Part shown: positions 1 to 11,086 of the stretch, in pieces | Numbering within the stretch: position 1 is the first letter of the stretch | How the letters are laid out: each line of letters opens with the position of its first letter | Program-made: the position numbers and the translations under genes | Notes under the pieces: generated by a model | Seen by the model: only the letters and a program-made list of their open reading frames with translations | The model's database searches: none | Told to the model about the DNA's origin: nothing | Source of the DNA: Parietaria judaica | Lineage: Eukaryota > Streptophyta > Magnoliopsida > Rosales > Urticaceae | Assembly (NCBI GenBank): GCA_954871525.1 | Contig: OX940872.1 | Location: forward strand, 26,507,746-26,571,745 | DNA length: 64,000 bases | Direction of reading: 5' to 3'

Positions 1-1220
1 TGGTCAAGAAAGTCATTCAAAGAGCGTGAAGAGAAACTTTTTAAAATTTTATTACAGTTTATTAAATTATTTACAACATTTTTCAAACTTGCAGACCATA
101 TCCAAAAGAAGTGTTTGTCATTTCCAAAGGAACGTCGTCTCTAATATTTTTAGCAAACTTTTAGAACATTAACAAGTCATTGTACATTTGTTTTGAAAAA
201 TAAAATAAAATCGTCTCGTTGTCTTCGATTTTTCATAGGGATTTTGTTTCCGATTCCTCCTTGTTAGCAGAGTAAATAATATGAAAAGAATATTTAAAAT
301 TAACAATAATTATTTGTTCAAATACAAATTTGTGAAACATTTACAAACTTGTTTTGGGATATTGATTTTAATTAATCAAACACAAATGCTAAGTGCAAAT
401 ACAAGTTATTATTATAACCTCAATTCTTCCAAATTGCTTAATTCCTTTTCTATTTGGGATTTTTTCTTCTCTTATCTCTCAAAATGCTTCATTCTATGTC
501 CAAATGAGACTTCATTCTCTCATAAAATTGGTTTATTCGTACATATATTTTATATATACTTGCAAATAACTTGTGGCGTGGCATGCTATTATTAGAGTTT
601 GACAAATTTATCCGGCAAAGAAAAAAAAACTTATTTTTTCAAAAGAGTATGGAGTTCGAAATGTCAGGCTAAACGAGAGCACGACGTTTCGTATGTTATA
701 GCAGAAGTACGACAGAAACAGTATATGAAGTGAAAATTAGAAAATGAAAAATAGAAACGGACTCGACCGAGATTGAAGAGGCATACTAGTCGATAAAATT
801 TCTATAAACTCATAACATACAATGCAATTATATATATATACATATTATCGAAGTTATTAATTTATCAAGTGATAATGTTAGTTGGAGTCAAAATTATACA
901 AAATAATTATTTAATCATAACTATTATTTTGGATTTTTGTCGAGTATTAATTTCACAAAATTACCATAATTAAGACCTATTGGTACCGGCAAATCGATAA
1001 GTTTGTTTAAGTAAGATTCAACCTTTCTTTCAGTAAAAAAAATCATAATTTATTTAAAGATAAGTAAAAAATATTAATTAGACTTTAGATCATACATAAA
1101 CTATTGGTCTATTAAGTACTAATTTAACAAAATAAAGTTTTACTATGTTCATGAATTATCAAGTCCACAATTGGTTTTCTAAAAGAAGTTGAAATCGACT
1201 TGAACGAAGCTAATCGATGC
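1..1220. other. AT-rich intergenic DNA, no gene seen
   Basis: No reading frame here resembles a known protein. The stretch is AT-rich with scattered oligo-A and oligo-T runs. Its only notable content is the first copy of a direct repeat at about 385-572 (listed separately). Confidence 0.6.
385..572 (+). repeat. Direct repeat, copy 1 (intact)
   Basis: This segment, starting near ATGCTAAGTGCAAATACAAG, is repeated with few differences as a split copy at 2993-3020 plus 4353-4514. In the split copy the two halves are separated by the MULE-like element. Copy 1 therefore shows what the target looked like before that insertion. Confidence 0.75.
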
Positions 1221-1228
1221 CAGTACCA

Positions 1229-1775
1229 ATTAGGGGTGGCAATTTGGGTTGCGTGTCGTGTTCGTGCCGGGTCTTAATCATTTTTTTACTTATTTTATCT
1301 AGACCCAGACCCGCCCCATTTACTAATCGTGTTAGAAGACGAGACCCGACCCGCCCCATTTAAATAATGTGTTTATCGTGTCTACCCGTTTAACCCAATT
1401 AATAGATTCATTTATTTATAAATAATAAATTAATTCAATGTATACTCATTTAACTTAATTTATTTCACTATATAATAGAAGATTTTAAAATTTTACTAGC
1501 AAATTATTATGTTCATCAATTGTAAAACGTAATTAATAAAATAAAAACATAAATTTCATATATATTAAGTATTAAAACACTTAATAATATATATAAAATG
1601 TAACTTTTTGCTCTTTAATCGTGTCTAATTGGGTCCCATCGTGTTATCGTGTCCGTGCCGTGTTTACCCGTTATTTAATCGTGTTAATTGTATTCGACAC
1701 GGTTGGACCCAGATCCATTTATGGTAGACCCAGACCCGTTTAAAACGTGTCGTAACCGTTTCGTGTTTCGTATAG
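1229..1775. mobile_element. hAT-like non-autonomous element, degenerate
   Basis: The left edge begins with TAGGGGTGGCAATTTGGGTT, a signature seen at the ends of many plant hAT-type non-autonomous elements. Internal GC-rich words such as CCCAGACCCG and CGTGTCGT recur in both orientations near both ends, around an AT-rich middle. I could not find a matching right terminal repeat or an 8-bp target duplication, so the right boundary is approximate. No coding capacity is visible. Confidence 0.45.
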
Positions 1776-1984
1776 AACATTTTTTTTTATCTTTCTATTA
1801 TTCCATTTGCATTTTTCTATGATTTCAGCTATTTACAATTCAAACATAGGAGATAAGATTTTAACCGATAGAAAAAACAAGGAAACAAAAATTGAATTAG
1901 ACTCTTTTTGAACATGTGCACGAAAACGGTCTCCAAATCCCGAGTCAAAATAGTACACATATGTCAACTATAACAGGAGTAGCA

Positions 1985-2997
1985 TGAAAAAGACGCATAC
2001 AAATACGTAAATGAAGTTAAATACTCAATACGAGTTCAATGGAAAGTTAGATAATTCTGCTGCTTAAAAAACACGAGAACCAGACAAGCTGACAACAAAC
2101 ACTACCGAGATACTTAGGTGGCGTTCGGTTAACTGGTCTCGGAAATCAGTTTTGCAATTTGATTTGGGAAACTAGTATGAGAGTTTAATATCCCAAACCA
2201 GTTTTGGAGATTGATTTTTGAAACACTGTTTGGTTAGTCTTTTGTTAATCTGTGGTCGAATATAAATGAAAAAATGCAATAAAATACAATATATGTTACT
2301 AAAAAGAAAGTATGTTTTATTTGAAAGTAATATATACTAATATTGCGTTTAAAAAATATTTGCTATCATAAAAAATTTATTCATATTTCACAACTCTAAT
2401 TACATATTTAAATAATGTAATATATAAAGTAGTAAATATTTTGTTTCAATAATTTATATCATTGTAATTAAGTTAATATTTAATAATATACAAAATTTAA
2501 GTATATTTGTTAATATGATAGTAATATTATTAAAATATATAATTATATATAAACATGATTTTAATAATTTATTATATAAGTTAATTTCATTGTTAATACC
2601 TTATTATTATAATTAATATCTATTATAAAATGATAATATATTATTATCGTTTTATTTTGTACGATTGAGTTGAAGACCAAAGACCGAAAACAACTTCAAG
2701 TCGTTTTCTGTTTTCCTTCATTAAAATTTCAGTGGTCTGCGAGACCGGTCTCAGAAAACAGAGACAACTGGTAACCAAACGTGGTCTGCGAAGCCAAACC
2801 AATATGACACTGTTTGAAACCAAAACCAGAAACTGGTCTCGGAGACCATAACCAAACGCCACCTTAAGATTTTATTAAGTCTCCCCTAAAGACAACTTAG
2901 TCGCGTGTGTTAGGATTCATGAAAATTTGTAACGTACCCGCATACGTATTGAGTATTTAACTTCATTTACGTATTTGTATGCGTCTTTTTCATGCTA
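1985..2997. mobile_element. Inverted-repeat-bounded element hosting a nested MITE
   Basis: A stretch of about 52 bp starting AGCATGAAAAAGACGCATAC at 1988-2039 recurs inverted at about 2944-2995, ending with GTCTTTTTCATGCT. The arms are nearly identical. The interior is almost entirely the Harbinger-type MITE at 2117-2863. It may be a separate small transposon into which the MITE jumped, but I see no certain target duplication. Confidence 0.5.
2117..2863. mobile_element. PIF/Harbinger-type MITE with TTA target duplication
   Basis: The element starts GGTGGCGTTCGGTTAACTGG and ends with the inverse of GGTGGCGTTTGGTTATGG. It is flanked on both sides by TTA (2114-2116 and 2864-2866), the 3-bp duplication expected of PIF/Harbinger transposons. 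The interior is very AT-rich with no transposase. At 747 bp it is a non-autonomous member. Boundaries are read directly from the terminal repeats. Confidence 0.8.
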
Positions 2998-3020
2998 AGT
3001 TCAACTACAAGTTATTATTA

Positions 3021-4366
3021 GTAGGGAGCTTAAGATAATTAGCCATATTAATATTTTGAAATTGTTAAAATAGCCACTGTTTGGTTAATTTTGTGTCATA
3101 GCCACATAGCCAATAAACCACATTAATTGATATAAAATGACTTATCTACCCTTATTATTATTATTAATAATTAATATTAAAATTTAAATTAACAAAATTA
3201 TTTTTGAAATTTATTTTAATAATTAATACGAATTTATTTTAAATGTTTTAATAATTAATAAAATAATATATTAGGAAACAAATATTTGAATTCCAAATTT
3301 AAAAATAAATTTCAAATTTAATATAAAAAACATTTTTCACTTTTTGATATAGAAATTCAAATTTGTAAAGTAACAATAATGCAAATTAACCATAAACAAT
3401 TTGAATTAAAAAAACATTAACCAAATTAACAATTCGAATTAACATATATTTACATAAATTAATACAAATAAACAAAAAAAATACAAAAATAAATGTGAAA
3501 AATACATCTTCATTATCTTAGAAAAATACATTTCTACATGAATTAACAAATAACTACACGAATTAATAGACATAAACACGTCAAAAAGATAGTAAAAAAC
3601 AAAACAAAAAACTGATTAAACACGAATAAACAAAAATAAACCCTAAACCAAAGACCAGATTATCACGGTCGCTATTGGAATCGAATAAGAAGTCCTTCGA
3701 GTGCTTAGCTTCGATCGCCAAAGAACCCAAGGCGGTCAGATTCGTCTCTCTCTATCGTCGAACTTCTCCCTCCTCCACATTTTCTTCTTCTTCCTATCTC
3801 TCCGCCGCCGAGCATCCTCGTCGGAGTCCGACGATTCGACCGGTCGGTAAGTCGGTACCGACGGCAGGGAAGAGGTCTTCATATGTTCATCGTCGTCATC
3901 GTCGTCGTCGTCGGAGTGGGGTTTGGGGAAAGCTGCGTGGTTGATTAGGGAAGCATCGACGTTGAAGCTGGAGTTGCAGAGCCACTGCGAGTGAGGCTGA
4001 AGAGAGTGTTGAGCGGAGGAAGAAGAGACGAGGAGCGAGGCTCGCCATTGTCGTCTTCCACGGAGAGAGAGAGAGAAGAGAGAGAGCAGATCCAATAAAT
4101 TTGGCACAAAATTTTGGGGTATTATTTCAAAATCTGATACAAGTTTATCCCTAAAATCATGCATAATTAATAATAAATTAAAATTAAAATTTATTTAAAA
4201 AAACAAATTTTAATTAATTACAGGGTAATTTCGGTATGAAAAAATTCATTTTTAATGCCACATCATCCTGATTGGCTATTTTTTAAATTAAAACAATACG
4301 TTTGATAAAATGCAATCTAAACTTAATAATGTGGCTATTAGCTAATTATAACCTCAATTCTCCCAA
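3021..4366. mobile_element. MULE-like element carrying a gene fragment (Pack-MULE candidate)
   Basis: Both ends carry long, diverged inverted repeats of about 100 bp. They share GGGAG, TAATTAGC, ATAGCCA and a TACCC-type word in the same order. Between them lies a GC-richer block holding part of an NRDE2-like gene on the minus strand. This layout is that of a Pack-MULE, a Mutator-like element that has captured host sequence. I could not establish a 9-11 bp target duplication, partly because the insertion lies in a repeated sequence, so the exact edges are uncertain by about 15 bp. Confidence 0.5.
3645..4060 (-). pseudogene. NRDE2: NRDE2-like gene fragment (broken)
   Basis: On the minus strand the translation shows landmarks of plant NRDE2 N-termini: QWLCNSSFNVDASLIN, an acidic run of eight Asp, the motif YRPVESSDSDEDARRRR, a Lys/Arg-rich stretch and then KHSKDFLFDSNSDRDNLVFG. 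NRDE2 proteins work in nuclear RNA surveillance and small-RNA silencing. The copy is broken. The Ser-Asp block and the KHSKDF block are in different frames with a stop near 3736, the nearest ATG (about 4050) is out of frame with QWLCNSSF, and similarity ceases at 3645. It is most simply a captured 5' exon fragment inside a MULE-like element. A residual transcript is possible but a functional protein is not expected. Confidence 0.68.
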
Positions 4367-4514
4367 ATTGCCTAATTCCTTTTCTATTTGGGATTTTTTC
4401 TTCTCTTATCTCTAAAAATGCTTCATTCTATGTCAATGTCCAAGTGAGACTTCCTTCTCTCATAAAATTGGTTTATCCATACATATATTTTATATATATT
4501 TACAAATAACTTGC
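4353..4514 (+). repeat. Direct repeat, copy 2 (right part)
   Basis: This matches 412-572, from ATAACCTCAATTCT to CAAATAACTTG, with a handful of substitutions and a few inserted bases. The left part of the same copy is at 2993-3020, on the other side of the MULE-like element. Confidence 0.75.
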
Positions 4515-5145
4515 ATTATCATAATGAAATGACAAAGCTTGGCCTATCTTTAAATGGATCATAATTAATTAATAAAAATTATTTCAAACAATCAATCTTA
4601 ATATCTAATTGAGGTTAGAGTCGATTATTTTGCGAATAGGTGCTTTTGGACGATTAACCGAGTTTCTATGTTCGCTCGCCAGCCATACGGACCCCTATCG
4701 TACGAAATCCCGGGCTCATACCGATTGGACATATATCTATCTTAAAATGCTTTATTTCAAAATACAGTATTTCTCATTAAAAATGTCTATACCATGAAAA
4801 TGAAAGATTGAATACTCCAAAGATACTCTTGTACAAATACAGTGGCTTGGTATCTAAGAGAGGCAGGGGTCCAATAGTGAACAACAATAATAATGACTAT
4901 TACTTTTTCTAAATTATATTCTAAGCTTATGGAATAAAAGTTTGGTCTAAAAAATTTAAATCTCACAAAAATGAAAAGCTTTAGAATTCTGAATGAGGCA
5001 AAAGTGGCAGGTTGAGTAGCACAGTTTAACCAACTACGGACTAACCACTCTTCCTCTAATCATCATTCTTAATATTAAATTATAATTTTAATTATAATTA
5101 TATTTACTTTCTTTTCTTATCAATCACCAAACAGTGTCTCTCTGT

Positions 5146-5155
5146 CTTATATACA
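5146..5155 (+). promoter_or_regulatory. Probable TATA box of the CRIB-protein gene
   Basis: CTTATATACA lies about 45-55 bp upstream of the start codon at 5201, after a pyrimidine-rich tract. That spacing suits a very short 5' leader. It is inferred from position and composition only. Confidence 0.4.
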
Positions 5156-5200
5156 CACTACACCCAATCTTCAGGGCAATTAATCATCTTCGCCTTCGAA

Positions 5201-6255
5201 ATGAGAGCTGAGAGATTCTTCGTTCTTCCGTTTTCCATCGGATGCGATTCCGAGGCGGGCGTCGCCGTTGGAAAGAGCGGCGACCGGCACCTGCAAGCCA
5301 CGAGGCCGACTGAGGAGCCTGAGACAAGTATGTTCTGCTTAAGAGTTTGTAGTCTTTATCACTTGTCGTGTGACACGTCTCAATTTAATTAATTTCCGCG
5401 CACTTGTAGAGGAGGAAAACTTTGGTCACAAAAGGACGTAAAGATTTACATGTAAACGTAAACGGTATTCGTAAATTAAATGTATCTAACGTAGGCGGTT
5501 TTTCGTATTTGTGTTGATGCTTGTTCGGGTGTGTTTGTTTCGCAAGGAAGACGAGGAGCGAGAGAGGTCGTAATGAAGAGCAAGAAGAGTAGTTTCGTAA
5601 GGTTTCTCAACTTACCCAAGTCCAACAATATTTCCAATGGGATTCAGAGACTCATCAGAAGCATCAAAAGCTTGTCTCAAATGTTTGGTGAGCAAATTTA
5701 ACTTTTTTTTTCTTATTTCTATTGAGTTATTTAGTTTCGAGACAATGCGGAACTTCAGGATGAGAAACTACGTAAAATTTAATTACTTATGCCAAAAAGT
5801 TGTATCATCGAATTTTTTTATAAAAAAATGATTAAGAATGTAAGTTTCACTTTTTTTTTGTAACAAATAAGTATTTTTGTCGCAAATATCTTTTTTAGTT
5901 ACCAAACTATTTTTATTTTCATTTCTATTTGTTTGACTAATATCATTAGAATTTCAATTGGTATATATAATACTAATAAATGTTTTTTTTTTTGTGTGGA
6001 AATATAGGCTACAAGGAAGAGATTGAGGAAGAAGAAGAAGAAGAAGAAAGAGAGATGGAAATAGGGTTTCCAACGGACGTGAAGCATGTAACACACATAG
6101 GATATGATGGTTCAAAGACCACAAATGTAGTGAAGGGTTGGGAAGACCTCGACGCCCCGGAATCTCTATCGCTACCGCTGTCTTCCGTCTCTCTCAAGCA
6201 ATTCGAGCGCGCAATGGCCGCGCAATCTTGCACGCGAGATCTTGGCAAAGCATAG
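5201..6255 (+). CDS. RIC: ROP-interactive CRIB motif-containing protein (RIC2/RIC4-like)
   Basis: Three exons (5201-5327, 5547-5687, 6008-6255) with GT-AG borders and consistent phase give 171 aa. The N-terminus has ERFFVLPFSIGC, typical of the RIC2/RIC4 subgroup. A basic middle (about 50-88, with SIKSLSQMF) is followed by a Glu-rich run and the CRIB motif IGFPTDVKHVTHIGYDG at about 109-125, then KGWEDLDAPE, also typical of RIC proteins. RICs bind active ROP/RAC GTPases through the CRIB motif at the plasma membrane and pass the signal to actin or microtubules, for example in pollen tubes and pavement cells. The core CRIB residues (I, P, H, H, G) are present. Which RIC is orthologous is inferred from the N-terminus. 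Confidence 0.9.
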
Positions 6256-6454
6256 CCACACTCACCGTATTTTGTTTGACTCTATCGATCTTTCTAATCT
6301 CTCGTTGATTGTGATTAATACAAATTGCGTTTAAATCTTTTATATTGTATGTCGATTGAAAATTTTAGAATCGGAATTGTTGACGGATACAAAACATTTT
6401 GATTATATTTACGTGTTACTCCTCTTTATTTTTTATTTTTAAACTTGAAATAGT

Positions 6455-6620
6455 TCATGAGTGTCATCTCAAGTGGTTGAGCATCTTGAACTAGTGTCTT
6501 GAGGTCACACGTTCATGGTACACTTAAAATGTATAAGAGGAGAAACGCGGGCAGTGGGCCCGGCCAAGTCTTCGAAAAGCCTAAAATAATAGCTAATCGA
6601 GACCTATCACGTGTTCATCC
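6455..6620 (+). repeat. Candidate tRNA-derived SINE
   Basis: CTCAAGTGGTTGAGC resembles a polymerase III A box, and 30-35 bp later GGTCACACGTTCATGG resembles a degenerate B box. A GC-rich body with GTGGGCCCGGCC follows. This is the usual head-and-body order of plant SINEs. I see no clear tail or target duplication. It lies in the 0.8 kb between the CRIB gene and the DUF3531 gene, which otherwise shows nothing recognisable. Confidence 0.4.
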
Positions 6621-7042
6621 TCATTAATTGTTTTTGGTAACGACGACTCTTATCATGACGTCGAAATCTCTACCGTCACATGCTAAATATGAATATGCCG
6701 CGACTTTTAAATGTAAGAATATGCCGCTAAATTTTGTTCACTTAGGAGTACCTACGTCGCAAATTCTCGAGAGATAGAATCTGAGCCTCGCACGTGACAC
6801 TTAACGCTTGACACGTGATGCCAGAAATTGGGTATTAACGGAAGCTCCACTTTTAACACTAGATATATTAGCCGGTACGAGCATATGCACAAAACTTTCT
6901 ACGACTTAGAGGTATTTATGCCGTTATTTTCTCTTTAAGAAACAGGGTACTATTGCCGACTCATGTCCCTTTTATGAACTCACTAGTATCACTATGCTCT
7001 CCAAACACAGTGTACACAGATAGATACACACTGTATCACTAC

Positions 7043-9321
7043 ATGTACACCTTCGCTACCACGACAACGTATCAATCTTCTTCTTCTTCTCCGCTCCAAT
7101 GGAGGAGGACTAGAGCCTCGCCGCTGGCTCATCGCATGAACCCTCGTTCGGTTATTCCCGCGGCAGCTTCCGACGAGGCGGCGAGAGGGTCGGGAACCAG
7201 CGCGAGGAACCGGAGGCTTCTGAGGCTGAGGGAGGTCAAGAGGCAGAGGGAGCAAGATCGCCTCAACAACTACCCCTCTTGGGCCAAGTCTCTCTCTTCG
7301 TGTCATTGATTGGTTGGGTAGTGATTCTGAGTACTCACGGCTTCTTTTCCTGGTTGCAGAGTTCTTGAAGATGCTTGCAGAGATGACGCTGAGCTCAGAG
7401 CTGTTCTCGGCGACAGTGTTGGCGACCCTGAGCTTATGAGGAAAAGGGTATGTTTTGTTTGGCCAGTTTGTGAGAATTCTTGAGCTAAATGGAACAATTC
7501 AATCACTGTGTGTAATGGTTTCCGGTTCCGGTTCGGTTGAGTGGCGGTTAGAACAGCATAAAAAGTTTTGATCTTGTAAAGCAATGACTTTGTGCGCGCT
7601 CGCGTGTGGATGTGTGTGCGCGCGTGTGTGTGTTTGATTGAAGATTGCAATTGTGTTAATGTTTAAGATCACGATTTCATTTCGTTTAAGTATCTAATTT
7701 GGGTTAACACTTAAACTAATTTGTAGACTTCGGACTGCTAATTATCCTCCATATCTCCGATATTGGTTTTATGTTTGACAGATTGAAGAGAGAGTTCGGA
7801 AAAAGGGTAAAGACTTCAGCAAATCAAAGACCGGTTCCGTTGTTTCTTTCAAAGTCAGCTTTAGAGAGTAATTTTCCTCCTGAATTTTACCAAAAATCTT
7901 GTTTTTATTTTTCCGTGGCGAATGTACATTGACCTGAATTCTGGTACGCCTGTGTGTTGGTGATTGTCAGCTTTAATCCTCTCGATTCGTACATATGGTT
8001 TGAACTATATGGAGCGCCATCTGATCGAGATCTTGATCTCATCGGTAGTGTAAGTAGATCGGACCTTTTTTCCCTTCTTCATAGATAAACATGTTGGTCC
8101 CGTTATACATAGTTTTCTAGATGTGAGAGCTTAGTTTAATCTCTTGAATTTATAAATTCTATATGAACAATATGCAGGTTATTCAATCTTGGTACGTGAT
8201 GGGCCGCTTGGGTGCTTTCAATTCTTATAATCTTCAGGTTTGACAAAAGCTCATGCTTAAATTCTCGTATCCGTAGCTTCAAACAAAAAATATTTTTACT
8301 CTACTGGAATATAATTATGTATATTGAAAGGCATGTGATACGGCCCAAGATTGCGATCTCGTGACAGGAGCCGTGATAACAGGAACTGGAAACACACAAA
8401 GCCCTAATCTCGCCCAAACCCTAACATTTCCGCACGTTCAGAGAGATTAAGATTGTTGGTTGAAAGGCGATCTTTATCAATGAGAAGGGAACCATTTATA
8501 TGTAGGCCGCCAAATTACAACCGGACTTAACGGTCTTCTCTGATTGCAACTAAACTTTAATGACTGACTCTTTGGTTATGATGCTCTTCCTCAAATATAG
8601 TTGTAATAGCTTCATCAAAAACAGCTTATTTTCGCACAACGGTCAAAGTTAATACTAAACTTTTGGCAGCTGGGAAACTCTTCCTTCGAGTTCGACCCTC
8701 TTTACGATGCAGAGAAAGGCTTCAAAGTGATGCCGTCGTCCTTCCACGATATCAGCGACGTCGAATTTCAGGATAACTGGGGACGAGTTTGGTGAGTCCA
8801 TGCAAGCATTTCAAGCTGAAATTCCTCCGAATTCGTTGCTCTTATCACGGTGTATATGCATTTCAGGGTTGACCTAGGTACAGCAGATTACTTTGCCATT
8901 GATGTGCTCCTCAACTGCTTGACAGTCTTGAGTTCAGAGTAAGAATTCCTTATTGTATAATGAGAGTCTAGTCATTCTTATTAAATATATAATTTTATAG
9001 AAAAATATAATCCGGTTTTAAATACCACCGCTAGAAAAACCGGTTCTTAAAAGTTAGGAACCAGAATACGATACCGGATTTCAATCCGGATTCGGGTACC
9101 CGGAACAGAAAGACAAGTATATTCCGGTTCTGGGTATTTGGATGAGTATTTTCCGGCTCTAGATTATAATAAAAAAAAGTCGCGAAATTGGAAGGAGTAT
9201 TGAGAGTTGTCGTTGCAGATATGTAGGAATACAGCAAGTAGTGTTCGGAGGTCGGAGCATGGGCGACTGGGAAGAGGGGATGACTAGTCCCGACTACGGA
9301 TACAAGTGCTTTAACATATAA
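7043..9321 (+). CDS. Plastid DUF3531 protein
   Basis: Eight exons (7043-7287, 7360-7447, 7782-7867, 7971-8049, 8178-8237, 8670-8791, 8867-8938, 9219-9321) join in phase to 284 aa. The first ~50 residues are rich in Ser, Thr, Arg and Ala with few acidic residues, as in a chloroplast transit peptide. The start at 7043 is chosen for that reason; an upstream in-frame ATG at 6953 also exists. The mature part contains EQDRLNNYPSWAK, SYIWFELYGAPSDRD, SWYVMGRLGAFN and DNWGRVWVDLGTADYF, which match the plant and cyanobacterial DUF3531 family (Arabidopsis At5g08400 and At4g29400 type). The molecular function is unknown. Intron 5 (8238-8669) carries LTR-like repeat sequence around 8340-8640, and intron 7 carries an ACCGG-rich element at 9005-9165. 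Confidence 0.88.
9005..9165. repeat. ACCGG-rich degenerate element in intron 7
   Basis: The segment is studded with CCGGTTC, CCGGATTC and GGTACCCGGAAC words. The same composition recurs at 26.0-27.0, 33.2-33.7, 45.0 and 48.9-49.5 kb, so these are probably relics of one family of non-autonomous elements. Edges are approximate. Confidence 0.4.
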
Positions 9322-9370
9322 TCAACTAACTTGCAATTTCATATGAAATTATGCGAGTCTTCTCCGGCTA

Positions 9371-9886
<516 letters not shown>

Positions 9887-11086
9887 TATGAATTTGTTTC
9901 AGCCCGGGATTGTTATAGCGCGTGGAAGTGTTTTCTATTTTTATTTCTATTTTTCTCAAACAATTTTATAAAAATATTTTAAAAATGTGAATAATTACGA
10001 TTTTATTTTCCTTTTTTTAATAAAAACAAGAAAAACAATAGCATTTTTTTTAGATAAATTAATTTGACTAAAAAACACTTGTTTATACTTTTATCAGTTT
10101 ACTTTAAAACAAGGTATTAAATTTCTCGAATATCCATCAGCATGCCCACCGAAATTCTTTTTTCGAGGATATGCGAAACGCTATATCCATCGACATATCC
10201 ATCGACTTACCTATGAGATATATATCGACAAGCGATATATCCGTAAAATGAAAAGTGCGAAATGACATCGGCAAGCTGTATTTAAAACCTTGCTTTAAAA
10301 TAACAATTTGACCCTAAAATTGATTAGGAAAAAAAATTCCAAATTAGCCTTCAAGGACTTATTCGCTGACAGATTGAGAACATATGTTGTTTTGCTCTCA
10401 ATTTTACCTCTAAGGAATAATTTCGGATGATTTTAAGAAATTCATATGATTTATTCAATCTGAATTTCTTAAGATATCCATGTGCATGACGAGAAATGTG
10501 TCCAACGGGAGGTGGAGTAGTCCCGCGCTTATAGTAAATAAAAATAAGTCCATATTTAGAGGTCTCAAAAAACTCAAGTTAAGGGCCCCAAAATTATTTT
10601 GAATTATATTTGATTATTAATTTTGCCTCTAAACACGTTAGACGGGTAATATTTGAATGACTTATTACTTGTAATACACAAATATCTTATATATTTTTCA
10701 TCCAAAATTAGTTTTGCAATTTTGATAAGGGGCCCAAAATTATCCTGGGTCTGAAAAATCTCAGGCACGGCCCTAATGAACGACTTACTCAAAGCTCGGT
10801 ATATCTTTAGTTTTCATTTATACCAAAGCAAGGAAGCTACCATTAAAGACAAACATAGTAGTCCTTTTAAAGGTTGAAAAAGCTTGATATGGTAAAAGTT
10901 CTAGAGCAACATCTCTCGTCTTCGGGTCATGTTTCGGCATGTCATGATCATGACACGTCAAAGACGACGGCACATGAGTGGCGGGGCGCCAAAAGCGTCA
11001 TCGTATAGTACAATACATTGTCGTTAGAGTTTGTACCATCTAACTAAAAGCTACCAAGTTATGATGAGGATGTCAAGGCTCTCTAC
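9887..11086. other. Intergenic DNA between DUF3531 and DUF789 genes
   Basis: No gene is visible. The stretch holds the hAT-type MITE at 10110-10292. Around 10570-10775 a diverged pair of GGGCCC(C)AAAATTAT words ends in AGGCACGGCCCTA, which looks like the remains of another small transposon. The last ~200 bp before 11086 should contain the 3' UTR of the DUF789 gene. Confidence 0.5.
10110..10292. mobile_element. hAT-type MITE with 8-bp target duplication
   Basis: The 183-bp element starts CAAGGTATTAAATTTCTCG and ends with the inverse of CAAGGTTTTAAATACAGC. It is flanked by identical CTTTAAAA at 10102-10109 and 10293-10300. An 8-bp duplication with short inverted repeats is typical of hAT-derived MITEs. 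The interior repeats ATATCCATCGACATATCC-like words and has no coding capacity. Confidence 0.8.

Noticed and set aside
2644..2862. Open frame of 72 aa on the minus strand
   Set aside because: It lies wholly inside the Harbinger-type MITE, partly over its terminal repeat, and has no protein resemblance.
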